NCBI GenBank assembly: GCA_029218485.1
Contig: JAQXRK010000238.1
Span: 1-9,542, forward strand
Length of the DNA: 9,542 nucleotides
DNA from: a bacterium
Lineage (GTDB): Bacteria; Bacillota; Clostridia; Christensenellales; CAG-138
Direction: 5' to 3'
The notes under the pieces are model-generated. The model was not told the DNA's origin. It saw only the letters and a program-made list of their open reading frames with translations, and made no database searches. This document shows, in pieces, positions 6,271 to 9,542 of this stretch. A program made the translations under genes and the position numbers. Numbering within the stretch: position 1 is the stretch's first letter; the number at the start of each line of letters is the position of its first letter.

Positions 6271-6942
6271 TTGGACTGGTATCCGCTTTGGAATTCTCTT
6301 CGCATCGCATCGATCAGCTGCGTGCTGGTGTTTTTTACGGGCATTTTTGCAGCCTACTATGTTGCAAAGCTGCCTCGCGCCATCAAAGGCGTGCTGGACG
6401 TGATTCTGACGCTCCCGATGGTGCTGCCGCCCACGGTCGTCGGTTATTTCCTGCTGCTTGTGTTCGGCGTGAAGCGGCCGATCGGTATGCTGCTCGATCA
6501 GGTGGGCGTGCGCTTTGTCATGACGTGGTACGGCGGCATCATCGCCGCGGCGGTGGTCGCCTTTCCGCTGATGTACCGCACCGCGCGCGGCGCGTTTGAA
6601 AGTTTTGACGACACGCTGGCCTATTCCGGACAGACCCTTGGCCTGTCCAACAGCTATATCTTCTGGCGCATCCGTATGCCGTACTGCCGGCAGGGCATTC
6701 TGGCCGGCACGGTGCTCGCCTTTGCAAGAGCGCTCGGCGAATACGGCGCGACGAGCATGCTCATCGGCTACACGCCCGGAAAGACCGCGACCATCTCCAC
6801 CTCCGTCTATCAGTATTGGCGCACGAACGACGAGCGGAGCGCCTTTATCTGGGTGATGATCAATCTTGCGATCTCCGCGGTCGTGCTGCTCATCGTCAAC
6901 ATGCTCGAAAAGAAAAATCAGCGGGGAGGCGCGCGCGTATGA
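6271..6942 (+). CDS. modB: Molybdate ABC transporter permease ModB
   Basis: A TTG start at 6271 is the only plausible one: an in-frame stop lies just upstream (6262-6264) and no in-frame ATG is near. GGGGG (6256-6260) lies 10 bases before it. The 223-residue protein matches ModB in length and shows about five hydrophobic membrane segments (about 12-32, 46-66, 84-104, 141-158, 193-212). The permease coupling loop ARALGEYGATSMLIG (152-166), the EAA-like contact with the ATPase, is intact, as are LPMVLPPTVVGY (48-59) and FPLMYRTARGAF. It forms the membrane channel for molybdate with ModA and ModC. Its last codons overlap modC (ATGA). The weak start and the preceding terminator suggest lower expression than modA. 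Confidence 0.94.
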   Translation: MDWYPLWNSLRIASISCVLVFFTGIFAAYYVAKLPRAIKGVLDVILTLPMVLPPTVVGYFLLLVFGVKRPIGMLLDQVGVRFVMTWYGGIIAAAVVAFPLMYRTARGAFESFDDTLAYSGQTLGLSNSYIFWRIRMPYCRQGILAGTVLAFARALGEYGATSMLIGYTPGKTATISTSVYQYWRTNDERSAFIWVMINLAISAVVLLIVNMLEKKNQRGGARV

Positions 6943-8000
6943 GCCTGATCGTGGACATTCGCAAACATCTCGGCGCGTTCCGGCTGGACGTGCAGTTTGA
7001 GGCGGCGGAGGGCGTTATGGGCATCCTCGGCGCTTCCGGCTGCGGCAAGAGCATGACGCTCCGCTGCATTGCCGGCGTGGAGCGGCCGGACGCGGGCCGC
7101 ATCGAGCTGGACGGCGTCACGCTGTTTGACAGCGAAAAGCGCATCAACCTGAAGCCGCAGCAGCGGCAGGTCGGGTATCTGTTCCAGAATTACGCGCTGT
7201 TTCCCAACATGACGGTCCGGCAAAACATTCTCTGCGGCCTGAAAGGCGAGAAGGACCGCTCCCGCCGCGAGCGGCTCTGCGCGGAGCATATCGAGCTGAT
7301 GCAGCTTGGCGGTCTTGAAAAGCACTATCCCGCGCAGCTCTCCGGCGGGCAGCAGCAGCGCGTTGCGCTCGCCCGCATTCTGGTGAGCCAGCCGAAGCTC
7401 CTGATGCTCGACGAGCCGTTCTCTGCGCTCGATACGCATCTGCGCGAGAAGCTGCTCGTGGAGATGAAGGCACTTTTGCACAGCTACGGCGGCGTCTCCC
7501 TCGCGGTCACGCACAGCCGCGACGAGGCATATGACCTGTGCCAGACGATCGCCCTGATGGAAAACGGCCGGATCCACACACATAAGCCCACCAAGCAGCT
7601 CTTTGCCGACCCGGGCACGGTGACCGGCGCGATGATGACGGGCTGCAAAAACATCGCCGCGGCGTACCGCACGGGAGAGTTCGAGGTGGAGGTGCCCGAC
7701 TGGGGCGTTTGCCTGCGCACGGCGCAGCCGGTGCGGGACGGCCTTGCCGCTGTCGGTATCCGCGCGCACTATTTCAGCGCGAACAGCAAGCAGAACAGCT
7801 ATTCCGTTCAAATACTGGATATTGTGGAGGAACCCTTCGAGGACATCATCCGGTTTCGCTATCAGCATCAGGCGGACGGTACGCCCGATCTCTGGTGGCG
7901 CATCCCCAAGCAATACCGGCCGCAGAACAGGCCGGATGGCGCCGGCCTCTCACTGGGCATCGCGCCGGCCAATGTATTGCTGCTGTATGCGCCGCGCTGA
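6939..8000 (+). CDS. modC: Molybdate ABC transporter ATP-binding protein ModC
   Basis: ATG 6939 overlaps the modB stop and follows GGGGAGG (6923-6929) at 9 bases. The 353-residue product has all ABC ATPase elements: Walker A GASGCGKSM (31-39), Q-loop Gln83, signature LSGGQQQR (134-141), Walker B LLMLDEP (154-160), D-loop SALD and switch His192. The region after about 230 is a divergent C-terminal extension in the place where ModC proteins carry a TOBE/MOP molybdate-binding domain; conservation is too weak to be sure it still binds oxyanion. The protein powers molybdate import from the cytoplasmic side. Nearby modA and modB and the following Mop gene make ModC much likelier than another ABC family. 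Confidence 0.93.
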   Translation: MSLIVDIRKHLGAFRLDVQFEAAEGVMGILGASGCGKSMTLRCIAGVERPDAGRIELDGVTLFDSEKRINLKPQQRQVGYLFQNYALFPNMTVRQNILCGLKGEKDRSRRERLCAEHIELMQLGGLEKHYPAQLSGGQQQRVALARILVSQPKLLMLDEPFSALDTHLREKLLVEMKALLHSYGGVSLAVTHSRDEAYDLCQTIALMENGRIHTHKPTKQLFADPGTVTGAMMTGCKNIAAAYRTGEFEVEVPDWGVCLRTAQPVRDGLAAVGIRAHYFSANSKQNSYSVQILDIVEEPFEDIIRFRYQHQADGTPDLWWRIPKQYRPQNRPDGAGLSLGIAPANVLLLYAPR

Positions 8001-8054
8001 CCGAAGCCATCCCGCCGGTAACAAGCAAAAATTGAACGAAAAGGAGTGAACCCC

Positions 8055-8267
8055 ATGAAACTCAGCGCACGGAATCAATTCAAGGGTACGGTGGTCGGCA
8101 TCCAGGAGGGTGCGGTCAACGGCATTGTCAGGATCGATATCGGCGGCGGCAACATCATGTCCGCAACCATCTCCATGAATGCCATTCAGGAGCTGGGGCT
8201 TGCGGTTGGCAAGCCGGCCTATGCGGTCGTCAAGGCCACCTCGGTGATGGTGGGCGTGGACGATTGA
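8055..8267 (+). CDS. Molbindin, Mop-type molybdate-binding protein
   Basis: ATG 8055 follows AAGGAG (8041-8046) at 8 bases, the best ribosome binding site in the operon; an in-frame GTG at 8046 overlaps that site and is rejected. The 70-residue product is a single MOP (TOBE-like) domain with the family's SARNQFKGTVVGI opening (4-16), a Gly-rich GGGN turn (30-33), SATISMNAIQELGL and a closing KATSVMVGV strand. Molbindins assemble into hexamers in the cytoplasm that bind molybdate or tungstate and buffer its level. It lies 54 bases after modC without an intervening terminator, and is the last gene of the molybdenum operon. It supplies the MOP module that the ModE-like first gene lacks. Confidence 0.95.
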   Translation: MKLSARNQFKGTVVGIQEGAVNGIVRIDIGGGNIMSATISMNAIQELGLAVGKPAYAVVKATSVMVGVDD

Positions 8268-8287
8268 GCCGGATCGGGCTTTCAACA

Positions 8288-8320
8288 GGGGCGCCGGAGC
8301 TTTCCCGGCGCCCCGTTCTG
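8288..8320 (+). terminator. Intrinsic terminator ending the molybdenum operon
   Basis: GGGGCGCCGG (8288-8297) and CCGGCGCCCC (8305-8314) form a perfect 10-bp stem with a 7-base loop, 20 bases after the Mop stop. The following tract (GTTCTGCTTT) is only moderately T-rich, so some readthrough is possible. Confidence 0.75.
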
Positions 8321-8353
8321 CTTTACAAACCGCCGCACGGTGCAAAATGCATG

Positions 8354-8391
8354 GAGCGGGCTTGACCCGCTCCGAACCGGCAGACTATAAT
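8354..8391 (+). promoter_or_regulatory. Sigma-A promoter with overlapping inverted repeat, upstream of the ADP-ribosylglycohydrolase gene
   Basis: TTGACC (8362-8367), an 18-base spacer and a perfect TATAAT (8386-8391) form a near-consensus promoter. An inverted repeat GAGCGGG (8354-8360) / CCCGCTC (8366-8372) straddles the -35 hexamer and could be an operator site. Transcription would begin near 8398. Confidence 0.75.
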
Positions 8392-8397
8392 GGTCTT

Positions 8398-8522
8398 CAG
8401 GAGCGGGCATCCGGCAGCCCGCCGCACATCGAGGAAAGCCGGTCGCCTGACGCCGGAAAACTCCGTCCCATCATGAACGGAGCGGTCTTGGATTCTGCTA
8501 TCAAAGGAAAAGGGGTGGTTTT
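8398..8522 (+). promoter_or_regulatory. Hairpin-rich 5' leader of the ADP-ribosylglycohydrolase gene
   Basis: The predicted leader is about 125 bases, long for a single gene. It can form a stem from GCGGGC (8403-8408) with GCCCGC (8417-8422), a weaker CCGG/CCGG stem (8439-8442 with 8453-8456), and a stem from CTCCGT (8461-8466) with ACGGAG (8477-8482). A purine-rich stretch with the ribosome binding site follows (8503-8518). I do not recognise a known riboswitch. It may be regulatory or merely GC-rich. Confidence 0.35.
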
Positions 8523-9308
8523 GTGCTGGGTGCAATCATTGGAGATATCGTCGGTTCCCGCTTTGAGTGGCATAACCACAAATCGAAGGACTTCGATTTC
8601 TTTTCCAGAAAATGCTTTTTCACGGACGATACGATCATGACCGTTGCCGTGGCCGCAGCAATCCTCGACGCAAACGGATCATACGACAACCTCGGGGAGC
8701 TGGCCGTCAGCGCCATGCAGGAGATCGGCCGCCCGTATCCCGATTGCGGATATGGCGGGCGGTTCTTCGGCTGGATGTATTCGGACGACCCGCAGCCATA
8801 CAACAGCTTCGGCAACGGCGCGGCCATGCGCGTCAGCCCATGCGGATTTGCCGCGCGCGATCTGGATGAGGCGCGCCTGCTCTCGCGCAAGGTAACGGAG
8901 GTCACGCACAACCACCCGGAGGGGCTCAAGGGCGCCGAAGCAACGGCAACGGCCATATTCCTTGCGCGGCAGGGGGAAAGCCTGTCCGATATCCGCGCGC
9001 ACATAGACGCGCACTATTACCCGATGGACTTCACGCTTGACGGCATCCGGGACAGCTACGTCTTCAACGAAACCTGTCAGGAAACGGTGCCGCAGGCGCT
9101 CATGGCCGTGTTTGAATCCAATGGATTTGAGGACGCGATCCGCAATGCGATCTCCATCGGCGGCGACAGCGACACGGTCGCGGCAATCGCCGGCGGGCTG
9201 GCGGAGGCGCATTACGGCGTTCCCGCATCGCTGGCCCGGCAGACGATGCTCTATCTCGATCAGAACCTGATCGAGATCTGCATGGAATTTGAGGGCAAAT
9301 TTCAGTAA
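8523..9308 (+). CDS. ADP-ribosylglycohydrolase family protein (DraG/ARH fold)
   Basis: A GTG start at 8523 is chosen because AGGGG (8511-8515) sits 7 bases upstream and the family's N-terminal motif begins at once (LGAIIGDIVGSRFEW). The 261-residue product shows the metal-binding signatures of the family: FTDDT at 33-37, a central SFGNGAAMRVSP (95-106), THNHPEG (128-134) and GGDSDTVAAIAGG (213-225). These hold the two divalent cations used to hydrolyse ADP-ribose from proteins or small molecules in the cytoplasm. The substrate cannot be predicted. DraG itself reactivates nitrogenase reductase, but this compact form is widespread in bacteria without nitrogenase and no nif gene is in view. It has its own promoter and is probably independent of the molybdenum operon. 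Confidence 0.92.
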   Translation: MLGAIIGDIVGSRFEWHNHKSKDFDFFSRKCFFTDDTIMTVAVAAAILDANGSYDNLGELAVSAMQEIGRPYPDCGYGGRFFGWMYSDDPQPYNSFGNGAAMRVSPCGFAARDLDEARLLSRKVTEVTHNHPEGLKGAEATATAIFLARQGESLSDIRAHIDAHYYPMDFTLDGIRDSYVFNETCQETVPQALMAVFESNGFEDAIRNAISIGGDSDTVAAIAGGLAEAHYGVPASLARQTMLYLDQNLIEICMEFEGKFQ

Positions 9309-9404
9309 GCAAAGCGAAGCGGCGTTGCATGTCCCCGGTTCCGGCAATCCGCTGAGCGACAAGGACTCAACGGCGTGTACCGAAATGTGTACCAAAAAAA
9401 TCAA
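9309..9404. other. Short intergenic stretch with a duplicated GTGTACC motif
   Basis: GTGTACC occurs at 9375-9381 and again at 9387-9393, a 12-base period, followed by an A7 run that serves as the T tract of the - strand terminator. No gene is recognised. The position beside a tRNA is where an integrated element's remnant could lie, but no integrase domain is visible. Confidence 0.4.
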
Positions 9405-9434
9405 AGCCCCTGAATCTCCATCGATTCAGGGGCT
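9394..9434 (-). terminator. Intrinsic terminator downstream of tRNA-Val (- strand)
   Basis: AGCCCCTGAATC (9405-9416) and GATTCAGGGGCT (9423-9434) form a perfect 12-bp stem with a 6-base loop. Read on the - strand the hairpin is followed by TTTGATTTTTTT, a good termination tract; on the + strand no T tract follows. It ends the tRNA transcript 4 bases past the CCA, and may also stop + strand transcripts weakly. Confidence 0.85.
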
Positions 9435-9438
9435 GTTC

Positions 9439-9515
9439 TGGTGGGGATGGAGGGGCTCGAACCCCCGACCTCTTCGATGTGAGCGAAGCGCTCTAACCAG
9501 CTGGGCTACATCCCC
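9439..9515 (-). tRNA. tRNA-Val (anticodon CAC)
   Basis: The reverse complement folds as a 77-base tRNA with encoded CCA (9439-9441). The acceptor stem GGGGATG pairs fully with CATCCCC, discriminator A73 is present, and the anticodon stem is CTTCG/CGAAG with loop CTCACAT. Anticodon CAC (bases 9479-9481 on the + strand) reads GTG valine codons. The T stem GGGGG/CCCTC has one G-T pair and the loop is the standard TTCGAGC. The D stem is GCCC/GAGC with an apparent C12-A23 mismatch where GCTC/GAGC would be usual. GTG-rich codon use in this high-GC genome fits a dedicated CAC isoacceptor. Confidence 0.95.
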
Positions 9516-9526
9516 GAACATGTTTT

Positions 9527-9532
9527 ATTTTA
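9527..9532 (-). promoter_or_regulatory. Possible -10 box for tRNA-Val (- strand)
   Basis: On the - strand TAAAAT stands 11 bases before the mature tRNA 5' end, in an AT-rich patch. The -35 would lie beyond the window edge, so the promoter cannot be confirmed. Confidence 0.4.
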
Positions 9533-9542
9533 CAGCATATGG

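Noticed and set aside
5214..6344. Long - strand open frame opposite modA
   Set aside because: Its composition mirrors the modA codons, including a Gly/Arg-rich stretch opposite the lipoprotein linker, and it lacks a start signal; modA is unambiguous.
8523..9308. Link between the DraG-type gene and molybdenum nitrogenase control
   Set aside because: No nif or draT gene is visible, the gene has its own promoter after a terminator, and compact ADP-ribosylglycohydrolases are common in bacteria without nitrogenase.
9309..9413. Stop-codon readthrough extension of the glycohydrolase gene
   Set aside because: The frame stays open for 34 codons after TAA, but the translation shows no conserved motif, the protein already ends at the family's usual length, and no recoding signal is seen.

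Overview
The window looks like a chromosomal segment from a high-GC member of the Clostridia (Bacillota), probably a gut or anaerobic lineage. This is inferred from strong AGGAG-type ribosome binding sites, TTG and GTG starts, a lipoprotein with a Pro/Glu/Ala/Thr linker, and the set of molybdenum genes. Every protein gene lies on the + strand; only a tRNA near the right edge is on the - strand.

Layout. Positions 1-417 hold the 3' end of an MscS-type mechanosensitive channel gene, closed by an intrinsic terminator. A GC-rich, hairpin-forming spacer with a 19-bp imperfect tandem repeat follows (about 430-770). A near-consensus sigma-A promoter (773-801) then opens a molybdenum operon that runs to a terminator at about 8288-8320. 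Gene order: a fused nucleotidyltransferase-like/ModE winged-helix regulator, a MoeA-like molybdopterin-binding protein with a C-terminal cysteine cluster, moaC, moaA, a MOSC-MogA fusion, modA, modB, modC, and a 70-residue molbindin (Mop). The operon combines sensing (ModE-like fusion), uptake (ModABC), storage or buffering (Mop), pterin synthesis (MoaA, MoaC) and molybdate insertion or later cofactor maturation (MoeA-like, MogA, MOSC). Start and stop codons overlap at regulator/moeA-like, moaC/moaA and modB/modC. Hairpins lie before modA, and a strong terminator-like hairpin lies between modA and modB, so the polycistron is probably expressed in tiers. moaD, moaE, moeB and a catalytic MobA/MocA are not in the window.

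Downstream, a separate promoter (8362-8391) with an inverted repeat over its -35 box and a hairpin-rich leader precedes an ADP-ribosylglycohydrolase (DraG/ARH family) gene. The right end carries tRNA-Val(CAC) on the - strand with its own terminator.

The most interesting object is the first operon gene. Its N-terminal half matches MobA/MocA-like nucleotidyltransferases but has lost both the glycine-rich NTP loop and the usual metal-binding aspartate, and it is joined to a ModE-type DNA-binding domain. It reads as a pseudo-enzyme sensor that may regulate this operon. Nothing here clearly amounts to an entirely new system; the rest is a well-organised version of known molybdenum biology with several fusions and RNA elements worth checking.
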